Positions 25,751 to 35,817 of a stretch of DNA of 64,000 bases are shown piece after piece. Position 1 is the stretch's first letter. Each line of letters starts with the position of its first letter. The translations under genes were made by a program, and so were the position numbers. Origin of the DNA: Chitinophaga tropicalis (GTDB lineage: Bacteria > Bacteroidota > Bacteroidia > Chitinophagales > Chitinophagaceae); NCBI RefSeq assembly GCF_009758205.1, contig NZ_WRXN01000001.1, positions 62,001 to 126,000 of the forward strand. Direction: 5' to 3'. The notes below the pieces were generated by a model. It was not told where the DNA came from and did not search any database. It worked only from the letters and a program-made list of their open reading frames with translations.

Positions 25751-26752
25751 ATGCCGCACAATGAGGAGATAGATCAACTTGAAAAAAAATTAGCGACTGT
25801 GGAAAGACAGGAAATACTGATCGACCTTGTCAACGAAGAGAACCGGAAGAAACCGGCCTTATGGCTCTTCATTGGTATTATTGCCCTGGCAGTAGTAGCA
25901 GGCGTGAGTATCCTCTATTATGGCACTTCAGAAGCTACTCATACAAAGGTCTATGAATTTACTCAGTCCCTCTTTACCCCTCAGTTACTGTTTTACATTT
26001 TTGTAGGACTTGCGGCGCAAACAGTAGATGGAGCCCTGGGTATGGCTTATGGCGCTACCTCTTCCTCGCTTTTACTGGGGCTGGGCGTTCCTCCATCTGT
26101 TGCCAGCGCCAGCGTGCATGTGGCAGAAGTATTTACTACAGGTGCTTCCGGTATTTCCCATTTCCGTTTTGGTAATGTAAACAAGAAGCTTTTCCTGTAC
26201 CTGCTGGTACCTGGTATACTCGGCGCCATAGGTGGTGCATTCCTTATCTCCAACATGAACGCTATCTCAAAGGCAGTACCTGTTCTTTCGTATTTTAACG
26301 AAGATAATATCAAACCTTTTATCAGCGCTTACCTGCTGATTCTCGGTACCATTGTGCTGCGTAAGGCTTTTCAGCCTAAAAGGGCTAAAAGCAAAACCAA
26401 AAACCTGGGTAGCCTGGCTTTCTTTGGTGGCTTTATGGATGCCTTTGGTGGTGGTGGATGGGGCCCCATCGTTACCTCCACTCTGCTGAGTAAAGGCCGT
26501 ACGGCTCATTATACTATCGGCTCCGTAAATGCTGCTGAATTTTTTATTTCCCTTTCCAGTGCAGGTACTTTCCTGATCTTTGGCGCTATTGCCGGCTGGC
26601 CGGTTATCATAGGGCTGATCATAGGAGGGGTGATAGCTTCTCCCTTTGCTGCTATACTGGTAAGAAGGATCAAGCGCAAACCACTGATGATCATGGTTGG
26701 AACGCTGATCATTATATTAAGTCTCAATACGATTATACGCTCTTTACTATAA
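25751..26752 (+). CDS. TauE/SafE family permease with cytoplasmic N-terminal extension
   Basis: 333 residues. A charged N-terminal segment (about residues 5-35, coiled-coil-like, EEIDQLEKKLATVERQE) precedes a membrane domain with repeats GLAAQTVDGALGMAYG and GGFMDAFGGGGWGPIVTS, the signature of the larger TauE/SafE branch. Transports an anionic sulfur compound by family analogy. Unlike the TauE at 1-1.7 kb it has the extension and shares promoter structure with the TonB receptor upstream. Confidence 0.88.
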   Translation: MPHNEEIDQLEKKLATVERQEILIDLVNEENRKKPALWLFIGIIALAVVAGVSILYYGTSEATHTKVYEFTQSLFTPQLLFYIFVGLAAQTVDGALGMAYGATSSSLLLGLGVPPSVASASVHVAEVFTTGASGISHFRFGNVNKKLFLYLLVPGILGAIGGAFLISNMNAISKAVPVLSYFNEDNIKPFISAYLLILGTIVLRKAFQPKRAKSKTKNLGSLAFFGGFMDAFGGGGWGPIVTSTLLSKGRTAHYTIGSVNAAEFFISLSSAGTFLIFGAIAGWPVIIGLIIGGVIASPFAAILVRRIKRKPLMIMVGTLIIILSLNTIIRSLL

Positions 26753-26773
26753 TTGAGGAAAACCACTCTGAAA

Positions 26774-26807
26774 AAAAACGCTTTTGCCTGCAGGCAAAAG
26801 CGTTTTT
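26774..26807 (+). terminator. Terminator after the second TauE/SafE gene
   Basis: Perfect palindrome with 17-nt arms (AAAAACGCTTTTGCCTG and its complement) ending in a T-run; works in both directions. The repeat word GCGCTCTCAAAAAA follows at 26818-26831. Confidence 0.85.
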
Positions 26808-26903
26808 ACTTTAAAATGCGCTCTCAAAAAATTTAACTCATATACAGCCAAAACCTTTTTCTATTTTTTCCGCACGCTACATTAAAAACTTTAAGCTGAT
26901 ATA

Positions 26904-27602
26904 CTAATAAGTACTCACCTGCGAAGCATTCGGTACTTCCCAAAGCTTGGTAACATTAGATGTAGTAATGTTCCTGTAACGTACTTTCAGATTCTTGCTT
27001 TCTGTTCTTACAATATTGGTACCACCGGAAAACGTACCACCATTAATAGTAACAGTCACAGTGTACTGACCGCTACCATTAGTACGCAATACTTTCCCAA
27101 AAGTCGTTGCCCTGAAATTGTTGAGTATAATAGTACCATCTGCATTGATCTGCAGTATCTTATCATACGCCAGTTTTGCAATACAGTTATTCAATGTAAC
27201 AGTACCTTTCGATTTCAGCGTCATAGCATCTTCTCCTACGTCCAGCCATTCAACATTTTCCAAAGTAGCATTACCATAAACATGCACACCATCACAGCCA
27301 GGTGCGCCAATTTTTACATTCTTCAATGTAGCTCCATTCTCCAGTCTGAAGATAGGCTTCTGATTTTCTGCCTGGCTACCATCCCCCATTCCGGAAGCAA
27401 TAATGGTATTGCCTTTACCATCATAAACCTCACCGGCTTTTACCAGGATAGTGGAAGTAATAGGCACATTTGCCTTGATAGTAACATCAGTTGCAGCAAG
27501 GTTGTCTGACGATAATTTTTCGGGAGCTGCACTTTCTTTTGTACAGCCAACTGCAAAGGAGCCTGCCAGTACGGCGGCCATCAATAGTTGTTGTGTTCTC
27601 AT
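26904..27602 (-). CDS. Pectate lyase family 3 lipoprotein
   Basis: 232 residues. Lipobox AVGC (Cys near residue 20) after an N-terminal signal, then a right-handed beta-helix domain with family PL3 features: DGKGNTIIASG, PIFRLENGATLKNVKIG, CDGVHVYGNATLENVEWLDVGEDAMT. Cleaves de-esterified polygalacturonate by beta-elimination with Ca2+ in family members. Solitary, not in a visible polysaccharide utilisation locus. Confidence 0.9.
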   Translation of the reverse strand: MRTQQLLMAAVLAGSFAVGCTKESAAPEKLSSDNLAATDVTIKANVPITSTILVKAGEVYDGKGNTIIASGMGDGSQAENQKPIFRLENGATLKNVKIGAPGCDGVHVYGNATLENVEWLDVGEDAMTLKSKGTVTLNNCIAKLAYDKILQINADGTIILNNFRATTFGKVLRTNGSGQYTVTVTINGGTFSGGTNIVRTESKNLKVRYRNITTSNVTKLWEVPNASQVSTY

Positions 27603-27852
27603 GTTCGTAGAATTTATAAGTGATAGATGATCATGCTACAGGACATAGTGGTCCTTTGTCTGACAGGGTGATGCCACACAGGTTTACAATACAGAATGTT
27701 AACAGTTAATAATTAAAAATGAGAAATTGCTTCATTGCTCCGGGCTTTCATAACATGGGTCGGGCTCAACGTTTCACTATGGTTCCTTTAGGTTGACTAT
27801 CGAAATTATCTAAAAAGAATACACGATAATATAAAGAGGGGATATATTTTTA

Positions 27853-27878
27853 CGCAAACGATGCCGATAACGTTTGCG
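27853..27878. promoter_or_regulatory. LacI-type operator-like inverted repeat
   Basis: Arms CGCAAACG and CGTTTGCG, 10-nt spacer. The half-site is close to those recognised by LacI/PurR-family repressors (GCAAACGTTTGC core). About 250 bp before the pectate lyase start on its strand. Confidence 0.35.
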
Positions 27879-27898
27879 GCAACAATGTAGCAGTATAT

Positions 27899-27927
27899 GC
27901 GGATGAAGTGTCAGGCACTTCATCCGC
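27899..27927 (-). terminator. Hairpin after fumC
   Basis: 12-bp perfect stem GCGGATGAAGTG / CACTTCATCCGC with a 5-nt loop, 8 nt after the fumC stop. Lacks a T-run, so could also be a 3' stabiliser. Confidence 0.55.
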
Positions 27928-27934
27928 AGGAAGA

Positions 27935-29335
27935 TTATTTTATTTCACCTACCATATCGATCGGGTTCACCCAGGCATCAAACTCTTCAGGTTTTACATA
28001 ACCCAGTTTCACCGCCATTTCCTTCAGAGTAGTACCTTCTTTATGTGCTTTCTGTGCAATCTCTGCTGCTTTGTAGTAGCCGATCTTTGTGTTCAGCGCA
28101 GTTACCAGCATCAGTGAGTTATCTACGTGCTTCTTAATATTCGCTTCTATTGGCTCAATACCCGTAGCGCATTTATCATTAAAGCTTACACAACCATCAC
28201 CTATCAGGCGTGCAGAATGCAGGAAGTTGTAGATCATTACCGGCTTGAACACATTCAGTTCAAAATGACCGGTAGCGCCGCCAATATTGATAGCTACATC
28301 ATTACCCAATACCTGCGCAACGATCATTGTCAGCGCTTCACACTGTGTAGGGTTTACTTTACCCGGCATAATAGAAGACCCTGGTTCATTGTCAGGAATG
28401 TGGATCTCCCCGATACCGGAACGTGGGCCGGAGCTCAGCATACGGATATCGTTAGCTATCTTCATCAGGCTTACAGCCACTGTTTTCAATGCACCATGCG
28501 CTTCCACTATAGCGTCGTGAGCAGCCAGCGCCTCAAATTTATTTTCTGCAGTAACAAAAGGAAGCCCTGTCAGTTCAGCGATCTTCTTTGCTACGTTTTC
28601 AGAATAACCTTTGGGAGTATTGATACCTGTACCAACAGCAGTACCGCCCAGTGCCAGTTCACTCAGGTGAGCCAGGGTGTTGTTGATAGCCTTCAGACCA
28701 TGGTCCAGCTGTGAAACATAACCGCTTATCTCCTGTCCCAGGGTCAGCGGTGTTGCATCCATGAAGTGTGTACGGCCTATCTTCACTACATGCTTGAAAG
28801 CTTCCGCTTTCGCAGCCAGTGTTTCACGGAGTTTCTTAATACCCGGGATAGTAACCTCTACCAGTATTTTATATGCAGCAATGTGCATAGCAGTAGGGAA
28901 AGTATCGTTGGATGACTGTGATTTGTTCACATCATCGTTCGGATGGAGTACTTTATCTTTATCAGCAAGCTGACCACCATTGATCACATGACCGCGGTAG
29001 GCAACTACTTCGTTTACGTTCATATTAGACTGGGTACCTGAACCAGTCTGCCATACTACCAGCGGGAACTGGTCATCCAGCTTACCGGCAAGGATCTCAT
29101 CACAAGCTTTTCCGATCAGTACCGCTTTTTCCTGTGTCAGCACTCCGGCATCAAGGTTGGTGAGGGCTGCCGCTTTCTTCAGGTAAGCAAATGCCTGGAT
29201 AATTTCCTTCGGCATCCTGTTGATATCCTGAGCAATCCTGAAATTGTCGATAGAACGCTGAGTTTGAGCACCATAGTAAGCATCTACAGGTACTTTTACT
29301 TCGCCCATCGTGTCTTTCTCTATTCTATATTCCAT
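27935..29335 (-). CDS. fumC: Class II fumarate hydratase
   Basis: TCA-cycle enzyme hydrating fumarate to malate. 466 residues from ATG 29333-29335 ([16 protein letters not shown], the normal start). Signature [16 protein letters not shown], substrate-site [13 protein letters not shown] and [15 protein letters not shown] visible. Own promoter and hairpin terminator. Confidence 0.97.
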   Translation of the reverse strand: MEYRIEKDTMGEVKVPVDAYYGAQTQRSIDNFRIAQDINRMPKEIIQAFAYLKKAAALTNLDAGVLTQEKAVLIGKACDEILAGKLDDQFPLVVWQTGSGTQSNMNVNEVVAYRGHVINGGQLADKDKVLHPNDDVNKSQSSNDTFPTAMHIAAYKILVEVTIPGIKKLRETLAAKAEAFKHVVKIGRTHFMDATPLTLGQEISGYVSQLDHGLKAINNTLAHLSELALGGTAVGTGINTPKGYSENVAKKIAELTGLPFVTAENKFEALAAHDAIVEAHGALKTVAVSLMKIANDIRMLSSGPRSGIGEIHIPDNEPGSSIMPGKVNPTQCEALTMIVAQVLGNDVAINIGGATGHFELNVFKPVMIYNFLHSARLIGDGCVSFNDKCATGIEPIEANIKKHVDNSLMLVTALNTKIGYYKAAEIAQKAHKEGTTLKEMAVKLGYVKPEEFDAWVNPIDMVGEIK

Positions 29336-29355
29336 ATGCTTGATTTTTTGCGGTA

Positions 29356-29385
29356 CAAACCTACATATCAATTAGGAATTATCAA
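29356..29385 (-). promoter_or_regulatory. fumC promoter
   Basis: On the minus strand TTG, 19-nt spacer, TAGGTTTG (plus-strand 29356-29363 and 29383-29385). Leader of about 15 nt to the ATG at 29335. Confidence 0.6.
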
Positions 29386-29440
29386 TTACCAATCGGGAAT
29401 AAACGCAGGTTTTATTTCTGTGTGAAGAGGTGCTTCTGAA

Positions 29441-30217
29441 TCATTCACCGGTAAATCTTGCCGGTCTTTTCTGCAGAAATGCCGCCGCGCCTTCTTCCAG
29501 GTCTTTTGTGGCAAAGCAGGCTCCAAATTCTTCCAGTTCCAGTTCAAAGCCATCCACGTCCTTGTTCAGTGCGGCATTGGTACATTTTATCACCTTGGCT
29601 ATTGCCAGCGGGGCTTTGGTATGTATCTTCAGCAGTATCTCTTTTGCCTTGTTCAGCAGTTCACCGGGCGCTACTACATAGTTTACAAGTCCCCAGGCAA
29701 GGGCCTCTTCCGCATTGATCATATCTCCTGTCATCATCAGCTCTGTGGCTTTTCCTTTCCCTATCAGGCTTGTGAGCCGCTGGGTACCGCCGTATCCCGG
29801 AATCAGTCCCAGGTTCACCTCTGGCTGCCCGAACCTGGCATTAGTGGCTGCAATACGGAAATGACAGGCCATGGCCAATTCACAGCCTCCGCCAAGGGCA
29901 AAGCCATTCACTGCTGCTATAATGGGTTTAGGACTGTCTTCTATATGTTTGAAAACCACCTGCCCTTTTTTAGCCAGGTCTGCTCCCTGCTGGGTTGACA
30001 AAGTAAGGAACTCTGAAATGTCGGCCCCTGCCACAAAAGCTTTTTCTCCTGCGCCGGTTATCACCGCACTCTTAATGTTCCTGTTGGAATACACTTCCTC
30101 TATTGCCAGCGCCAGTTCAGCCATCACCTGCTGGTTGAGGGCGTTCATCTTGTCCGGGCGATTGATGTAAATAAAAAAGATCTTATCTGCCAGTTCTGTA
30201 CGAAGAGTCTGATACAT
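29441..30217 (-). CDS. Enoyl-CoA hydratase/isomerase (crotonase fold)
   Basis: 258 residues, standard length. Oxyanion-hole motifs AGADISEFL and NGFALGGGCELAMACHFRIA; catalytic Glu in GQPEVNLGLIPGYGGTQRL, both Glu positions of true hydratases retained. Could serve fatty-acid or amino-acid degradation; possibly the same operon as the B12-binding gene 77 bp upstream. Confidence 0.92.
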   Translation of the reverse strand: MYQTLRTELADKIFFIYINRPDKMNALNQQVMAELALAIEEVYSNRNIKSAVITGAGEKAFVAGADISEFLTLSTQQGADLAKKGQVVFKHIEDSPKPIIAAVNGFALGGGCELAMACHFRIAATNARFGQPEVNLGLIPGYGGTQRLTSLIGKGKATELMMTGDMINAEEALAWGLVNYVVAPGELLNKAKEILLKIHTKAPLAIAKVIKCTNAALNKDVDGFELELEEFGACFATKDLEEGAAAFLQKRPARFTGE

Positions 30218-30294
30218 GAGGTCCGGGTTTTGTTGGAAAACTAAATTAACGTATTATATTATAAATCAATCACTTACACTCATTCGAAATCCTC

Positions 30295-30714
30295 TCAGAA
30301 ATTCCTGTGAGCAGCCACCCATTCTGTGATATATGTAGTAATATCTTCTGTACGGGTGCCGGGAGGGAATAACTTCCCTACTCCAATGTCATTCAGCTGT
30401 GACATATCCGTTTCCGGTATAATGCCTCCGCCGGTGAGCAGTACATCATCCATCCCTTTCTCTTTCATAAGGGCCATAATTCGTGGAAAAACCGTCATGT
30501 GTGCGCCGGAAAGGATACTTACACCGATAGCATCCACGTCTTCCTGGAGCGCTGCGCTCACCACCATTTCCGGTGTCTGGCGCAGCCCGGTATAGATCAC
30601 CTCCATACCGGCATCTCTCAGGGCAGCCGCAATTACCTTAGCTCCGCGGTCATGCCCGTCCAGTCCAACTTTGGCTACCAGCACACGTACAGGACGTTGC
30701 AGGGGGTTCGCCAT
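30295..30714 (-). CDS. Free-standing B12-binding protein (methylmalonyl-CoA mutase small-subunit type)
   Basis: 139 residues comprising only the cobalamin-binding Rossmann domain: [20 protein letters not shown] (DxHxxG lower-ligand motif), [12 protein letters not shown] and [10 protein letters not shown]. Such proteins pair with a separate catalytic subunit in isobutyryl-CoA or related mutases; the partner is not in the window. Lies upstream of the enoyl-CoA hydratase on the same strand. Confidence 0.88.
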   Translation of the reverse strand: MANPLQRPVRVLVAKVGLDGHDRGAKVIAAALRDAGMEVIYTGLRQTPEMVVSAALQEDVDAIGVSILSGAHMTVFPRIMALMKEKGMDDVLLTGGGIIPETDMSQLNDIGVGKLFPPGTRTEDITTYITEWVAAHRNF

Positions 30715-30809
30715 ACTTACTTGTTTTTTATACAGCCCCGTCTTTCATAAGGGCTGATCTGTAAATGTAGGATTTTTTAATCCACAGACCATAGCACCCC
30801 ACTTTTCGT

Positions 30810-30817
30810 TACCTTTG
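30810..30817 (+). promoter_or_regulatory. glnS -7 element
   Basis: TACCTTTG, perfect TAnnTTTG box 21 nt before the glnS ATG at 30839. Confidence 0.55.
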
Positions 30818-30838
30818 CCGTTCGAAATTATAAACCTT

Positions 30839-32506
30839 ATGAGCGAAGAAAGGTCCCTCAATTTTCTGGAACAGATTATAGAAGAGGATATTACTAACGG
30901 CGTTAATGGCGGCAGGGTACTGACAAGGTTCCCTCCCGAACCAAATGGCTACCTTCATATAGGTCATGCCAAATCCATCTGCCTGAACTTTGGACTTGCA
31001 AAAAAGTACAACGGGCAAACCAACCTCCGGTTCGATGATACCAATCCCATCACCGAGGATACAGAGTATGTGGATTCCATTAAAGCCGATATCCAATGGC
31101 TGGGATTTGAGTGGGCTCAGGAACTTTATGCCTCAGATTATTTCGAACAGCTATACCAGTTCGCAGTACAGCTGATCAAAAAAGGACTGGCTTATGTGGA
31201 CGATTCTACCGCAGAAGAAATAGCCGCATCCAAAGGTACTCCTACAGAACCAGGCAAACCTACACCATACCGCAGCCGCAGTGTGGAAGAAAACCTGGAC
31301 CTGTTCACCCGCATGCGTAACGGTGAATTCAAAGACGGTGAAAAAGTATTACGTGCCAAGGTTGATCTGACAGTGCCTAATATGCACATGCGCGATCCCA
31401 TCATCTACAGGATCAAACATGCACATCACCACCGTACAGGTGACAAATGGTGCATCTACCCGATGTATGACTTTGCCCACGGACAGAGCGATAGCATCGA
31501 AAAGATCACCCATTCCATCTGTACCCTGGAATTTATTCCTCACCGTCCGTTATACAACTGGTTCATAGAACAGCTGGAGATCTTCCCTTCCAGGCAGTAT
31601 GAGTTTTCACGTCTCAACCTGACCTATACGGTAATGAGCAAACGTAAGCTCCTGCAGCTGGTAAATGAAAATCACGTAACCGGCTGGGACGATCCCCGCA
31701 TGCCTACTATCAGCGGCCTGCGCCGTCGTGGATATACCCCTTCCAGCATCCGTGCGTTCTGTGACCGCATCGGTGTTGCCAAGAGAGATAACCTCATCGA
31801 TGTAAGCCTGCTGGAATTCTGTATCCGTGAGGAACTGAATAAAACAGCCAACCGCGTATTTGCTGTAATGGATCCGGTAAAACTGGTCATCACCAACTAC
31901 CCGGCTGACCTGGTAGAAGAAATGCCGGCAGAGAACAACCCGGAAGATCCGGCCTCCGGTACCCGATCGTTGCCTTTCAGCAATACACTGTACATAGAAA
32001 GGGAAGACTTCATGGAGAACCCTCCTAAAAAGTTCTTCCGCCTCGGCCCCGGTCTTGTTGTGCGACTGAAAAACGCATACATCATAAAAGGAGAAAGCTT
32101 CGATAAAGATGCCGACGGAAACATCACCACCATCTATGCTACCTATTACCCGGAAAGCAAGAGCGGTGGCGACACCAGCGGTCTGAACGTAAAAGGCACC
32201 ATCCACTGGGTAAGCGCAGCACATGCAGCTACCGCAGAAATAAGACTGTATGACAGGCTGTTCAAAGTTGAAGACCTCAGCAGTATAGAAGGCGATTTCA
32301 AATCATATATCAACCCGGATTCCCTGCAGGTTATCAAACAGGCCTATATCGAACCAGGCTTAGTAAATGCTAAACCCGGCGATAGGTTCCAGTTCCTGCG
32401 TAAAGGATATTTCAGTGTAGATACTGACAGCACACCGGAAAAGGTAGTGTTTAACAGGACCGTCACGCTGAAAGACACCTGGGCCAAAGAAGCTAAAAAA
32501 GGATAA
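30839..32506 (+). CDS. glnS: Glutaminyl-tRNA synthetase
   Basis: Class I synthetase charging tRNA-Gln. 555 residues from ATG 30839 (MSEERSLNF); a longer frame would start inside the promoter. HIGH motif in [22 protein letters not shown]-type VMSKRKL, and LRFDDTNP. C-terminal anticodon-binding beta-barrels present. Presence of GlnRS alongside a GluRS (next gene) suggests direct glutaminylation here. Confidence 0.97.
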   Translation: MSEERSLNFLEQIIEEDITNGVNGGRVLTRFPPEPNGYLHIGHAKSICLNFGLAKKYNGQTNLRFDDTNPITEDTEYVDSIKADIQWLGFEWAQELYASDYFEQLYQFAVQLIKKGLAYVDDSTAEEIAASKGTPTEPGKPTPYRSRSVEENLDLFTRMRNGEFKDGEKVLRAKVDLTVPNMHMRDPIIYRIKHAHHHRTGDKWCIYPMYDFAHGQSDSIEKITHSICTLEFIPHRPLYNWFIEQLEIFPSRQYEFSRLNLTYTVMSKRKLLQLVNENHVTGWDDPRMPTISGLRRRGYTPSSIRAFCDRIGVAKRDNLIDVSLLEFCIREELNKTANRVFAVMDPVKLVITNYPADLVEEMPAENNPEDPASGTRSLPFSNTLYIEREDFMENPPKKFFRLGPGLVVRLKNAYIIKGESFDKDADGNITTIYATYYPESKSGGDTSGLNVKGTIHWVSAAHAATAEIRLYDRLFKVEDLSSIEGDFKSYINPDSLQVIKQAYIEPGLVNAKPGDRFQFLRKGYFSVDTDSTPEKVVFNRTVTLKDTWAKEAKKG

Positions 32507-32507
32507 T

Positions 32508-32542
32508 AAAAAAAGAGGCTTGCAATGCAAGCCTCTTTTTTT
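32508..32542. terminator. Bidirectional terminator between glnS and gltX
   Basis: 16-bp stem AAAAAAAGAGGCTTGC / GCAAGCCTCTTTTTTT with a 3-nt loop; A-run on one side and T-run on the other, serving both convergent genes. Confidence 0.92.
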
Positions 32543-32543
32543 A

Positions 32544-34076
32544 TTAAGCATTAATAGCATCCAGCCCTTTCATTATTCTCGCAATAGTCTCATGCTTACC
32601 CAGCACTTCCGCTATATTAAACACCGGAGGACCAAACTTCCCACCACACAACATAATACGGAAAGGCAGCTGTAATTCACCCACCTTAATGTTCATGGAA
32701 GTTGCAAGTTGTTTGAAAGACTCTTCCAATGTAGCCAGAGAGAAGTCTGACAGCGTTTCCAGGACAGAGGCCCAGTCCCTGAAGAACTGTGTCTTATCTG
32801 CATTCCATTTAGGCTTAACAGCCGCTACATCATATGTTTCCGGTTGCTGGAAGAAGAAGAACGCATGGTCCCATATCTCGTTCACCAGGTTGCAACGTTC
32901 CTTTACCAGTCCCACAATAGTAGCTACATACTCCGGAGCGGCATTCACTCCCTTCTCTTTCAGCACAGACTCCAGCAGGGCTGCCAGGCGGTTGTTATCC
33001 GTCATAAGCAGGTACTGATGGTTGAACCATTTTGCTTTTTCATAGTCGAATTTAGCCCCTGCTTTATGTACACGTTCCAGTGAGAAACGTTCTATCAGCT
33101 CCTGTATACTAAAGATCTCCTGGCCGGTACCATCGTTCCAGCCCAGCATAGCCAGTACGTTCACGAAGGCTTCAGGTAAAAAGCCCCTTTCACGGAACCC
33201 GCCGGAGGTAAGACCTGATTTCGGATCTGTCCAGTCCATAGCGTATACGGGGAAACCCAGTCTGTCACCATCACGTTTGCTGAGCTTACCAAAACCATCC
33301 GGTTTCAGTATAAGCGGCAGATGCGCCCACTGGGGCATCTGTGCCTCCCAGCCCAGGTATTTCCAGAGCAGCAGGTGTACAGGTGCTGAAGGCAGCCATT
33401 CCTCTCCACGGAAAGCATGGGTGATCTTCATCAGGTAATCATCTACCACTACTGCAAGATGGTATGTAGGCATACCATCTGCTTTCAGCAGCACTTTATC
33501 GTCTACAGTGCCTGTATTGAACTGTACATGTCCGCGTATCATATCTGTAAAGCCTACCTCTTCATTGAGCGGCATTTTTATACGGACCACATGGGGAGTT
33601 CCTTTTTCCAGCAGCACAGCAGTTTCTTCAGCAGAGAGGCTGAGGGAATTGCGCATCTGTACACGCGCAGCATGATTGTACTGCGGAGAAGGATTTTCTG
33701 CTGTCTTTAATTTTTCACGCATCTGCTCCAGCTCTTCCGGCGTATCGAAAGCATAATAAGCATAGCCGTCTTTCACCAGTTGTTCCGCATACTGGCGGTA
33801 CTGCGCCTTTCTTTCACTCTGGCGATAGGGGGCATAAGGACCTCCTACATGCGGACCTTCATCTGCTATCAGCCCACACCAGCTGAGGCATTCTATAATA
33901 TATTCCTCCGCTCCCGGCACATAACGGGTCTGATCGGTATCCTCTATACGCAGCACAAATTCTCCATTGTGCTGTTTTGCAAATAAATAATTGAATAAGA
34001 CCGTGCGTACACCACCCAGGTGTAGTCCGCCGGTTGGACTGGGCGCAAAGCGTACCCGAACTTTCTGTTGTTGCAT
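32544..34076 (-). CDS. gltX: Glutamyl-tRNA synthetase
   Basis: Class I synthetase, 510 residues. HIGH motif as SPTGGLHLGGVRT, KMSKS-like KLSKRDG, LRIEDTDQTRYV. Start ATG 34074-34076; the minus-strand -7 box TACCTTTG (34082-34089) is so near that the message may be almost leaderless. Confidence 0.97.
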   Translation of the reverse strand: MQQQKVRVRFAPSPTGGLHLGGVRTVLFNYLFAKQHNGEFVLRIEDTDQTRYVPGAEEYIIECLSWCGLIADEGPHVGGPYAPYRQSERKAQYRQYAEQLVKDGYAYYAFDTPEELEQMREKLKTAENPSPQYNHAARVQMRNSLSLSAEETAVLLEKGTPHVVRIKMPLNEEVGFTDMIRGHVQFNTGTVDDKVLLKADGMPTYHLAVVVDDYLMKITHAFRGEEWLPSAPVHLLLWKYLGWEAQMPQWAHLPLILKPDGFGKLSKRDGDRLGFPVYAMDWTDPKSGLTSGGFRERGFLPEAFVNVLAMLGWNDGTGQEIFSIQELIERFSLERVHKAGAKFDYEKAKWFNHQYLLMTDNNRLAALLESVLKEKGVNAAPEYVATIVGLVKERCNLVNEIWDHAFFFFQQPETYDVAAVKPKWNADKTQFFRDWASVLETLSDFSLATLEESFKQLATSMNIKVGELQLPFRIMLCGGKFGPPVFNIAEVLGKHETIARIMKGLDAINA

Positions 34077-34081
34077 AGCCG

Positions 34082-34089
34082 CAAAGGTA
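34082..34089 (-). promoter_or_regulatory. gltX -7 element
   Basis: Minus strand reads TACCTTTG, with its final G only 5 nt before the ATG. No clear -33. Confidence 0.45.
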
Positions 34090-34132
34090 AAGAAAGATTT
34101 AGCTACCTTTATTTTTCATCAGCATAACATCC

Positions 34133-34756
34133 ATGTTTTATCTTACGAAAACACCGGCACTGTTAAAGGCGATCTATAAAAACTGTATTTGGAACCTGTC
34201 TCCGGCCAGGCCCTCCGTATATCTCACCTTTGACGACGGCCCTCATCCTACGGCAACCCCTTTTGTACTTGAACAACTCAGAAAGTACAATGCAAAAGCT
34301 ACCTTTTTCTGTATAGGCAAAAATGTAGTAGAGTATCCTGACATCTACCAGCAGATCCTGGAAGAAGGTCATAGAACAGGCAATCATACCCATAATCACC
34401 TCAATGGCTGGAAAACGGGAACGGATAAATATATGGAGAACATCCTGGAAGCAGGGAAATATATCAATTCAAAACTGTTCAGACCTCCTTACGGCAGGAT
34501 CACTCCTTTCCAGGTCAGACAGCTGAAGAAACTGGTACCTGGATCTCAGGTCATCATGTGGGACGTTCTGAGCGCTGATTTTGACACAGAACGCACCGGT
34601 GAGCAATGTGTACAGAACGTCGTATTCAAGTCAAAGCCGGGCTCTATTATCGTGTTTCATGATAGTACCAAAGCATGGGACAGGCTGGAATATGCCCTGC
34701 CCAGGGTACTGGAATATTTTACCAAACAAAAATTGGCCATGGAGGCTATCCCCTGA
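34133..34756 (+). CDS. Polysaccharide deacetylase (NodB domain)
   Basis: 207 residues, mostly one NodB domain. Motif 1 TFDDGPHPTAT, motif 2 HTHNH-type GNHTHNHLNG, motif 3 RPPYGR, motif 5 IIVFHDS: the metal-dependent carbohydrate esterase 4 set is complete. No obvious signal peptide, only a hydrophobic N-terminus, so location is uncertain. Likely deacetylates an N-acetylated glycan. Confidence 0.92.
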   Translation: MFYLTKTPALLKAIYKNCIWNLSPARPSVYLTFDDGPHPTATPFVLEQLRKYNAKATFFCIGKNVVEYPDIYQQILEEGHRTGNHTHNHLNGWKTGTDKYMENILEAGKYINSKLFRPPYGRITPFQVRQLKKLVPGSQVIMWDVLSADFDTERTGEQCVQNVVFKSKPGSIIVFHDSTKAWDRLEYALPRVLEYFTKQKLAMEAIP

Positions 34757-34763
34757 AAATAAA

Positions 34764-34792
34764 AAAGGTTGTATCTCACCGATACAACCTTT
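34764..34792. terminator. Terminator between the deacetylase and lipoprotein genes
   Basis: 12-bp stem AAAGGTTGTATC / GATACAACCTTT, 5-nt loop; T-rich flank on both strands. Confidence 0.85.
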
Positions 34793-34812
34793 CTGTTTTG
34801 AATTATTATTGC

Positions 34813-35691
34813 TTATTGAGGCATTTTAATACCCCTGATCTTATCTCCCAGCTCAACAGTAGCAGAATCATCACAGATACCATTACCATAGTTGATAGAA
34901 GCCGTCTGACCATTTACAGTCACCAGCGCCTTACCTTTACCTACCCACGCACATTCAATTCCTCTCTGCAGCGGCTCTGATTCCTTTACCTCGGTAGTAG
35001 CTTTGATACCATTGGAGAATGACAGGGAATCGGTACCGTAAATGCTGAAAATATCATCCAGCACATCAGAAGGCGTAAGCAACCCCTCTACCTGAGTCAA
35101 TGTATTTTTACTGCCATAAGTGATGTTCAGGGTATCCAGTTTCACCGCACCACCAGCTATAGCAACTGTGAATTTAGGCATATCGCTGGTACCGATATTG
35201 GTAATAGTGGCAGTGCCTGTTACACTTACACCGTTCATGGTGTAGGTCAATGGCTTCACCACAATAACAGAACCCGGGTAGTAAAAATAACCGCTGAAAA
35301 TGATCTGCAGGGTACCTGCCCTTAAGCGGCCGGTAGCATCTGCACAACCGCCCTTAAAGTCGATCAGCAGTGTTTTAGGCCAGCTGTCGTTACCAATATC
35401 ATCTTTAAGAACATCAAAGCATCCGCTCAGTTTGGAAACAGGCTGTGTATTCGCCTTGCGGCCGGTCTCATTCAGACTTTCCCTCATACCCACTTCCAGC
35501 GCAACGCCGAAAAGGTCGTCATATATCACATTTACTGAAGCCTGGTAGGCGGCAGCAGCAATAGCTTTGTTATCAGAATCATTTGTAGGTGCAGCATCAT
35601 TGGTATTCTTGCTGCATGCATAAAAGAAGGTTACTGTCAATAGCAGGATGATAACGCCTGCAAGGATACGGTTAAAGCAAAAGCTTCTCAT
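34813..35691 (-). CDS. Hypothetical lipoprotein
   Basis: 292 residues. Signal with lipobox FYAC (Cys near residue 26) followed by a Ser/Asn/Asp-rich linker (SKNTNDAAPTNDSDNK). The mature part is strand-rich (TYTMNGVSVTGTATITNIG) with four Cys including CFDVLKDD, GGCADATG, IECAWVG and GICDDSA, possibly two disulfides. No family recognised; probably surface or periplasmic. Confidence 0.7.
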   Translation of the reverse strand: MRSFCFNRILAGVIILLLTVTFFYACSKNTNDAAPTNDSDNKAIAAAAYQASVNVIYDDLFGVALEVGMRESLNETGRKANTQPVSKLSGCFDVLKDDIGNDSWPKTLLIDFKGGCADATGRLRAGTLQIIFSGYFYYPGSVIVVKPLTYTMNGVSVTGTATITNIGTSDMPKFTVAIAGGAVKLDTLNITYGSKNTLTQVEGLLTPSDVLDDIFSIYGTDSLSFSNGIKATTEVKESEPLQRGIECAWVGKGKALVTVNGQTASINYGNGICDDSATVELGDKIRGIKMPQ

Positions 35692-35817
35692 AAAATAGTA
35701 TAGTTTTAAATCAGGGTTTCCGACCGTACTTTTGTACGGGGAAAGAGCAGCTAAATATTAATATTATACAAATATAATATTTTTACAAACCCAATAAAAA
35801 AATTTAATATAAAGAGA

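Larger units (their letters stand above)
27603..27934. other. 332-bp intergenic region upstream of the pectate lyase
   Basis: No gene seen. Holds the fumC hairpin at 27899-27927 and the inverted repeat CGCAAACG-N10-CGTTTGCG at 27853-27878. The rest is AT-rich leader/promoter sequence for the pectate lyase without a clear TAnnTTTG box. Confidence 0.5.
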
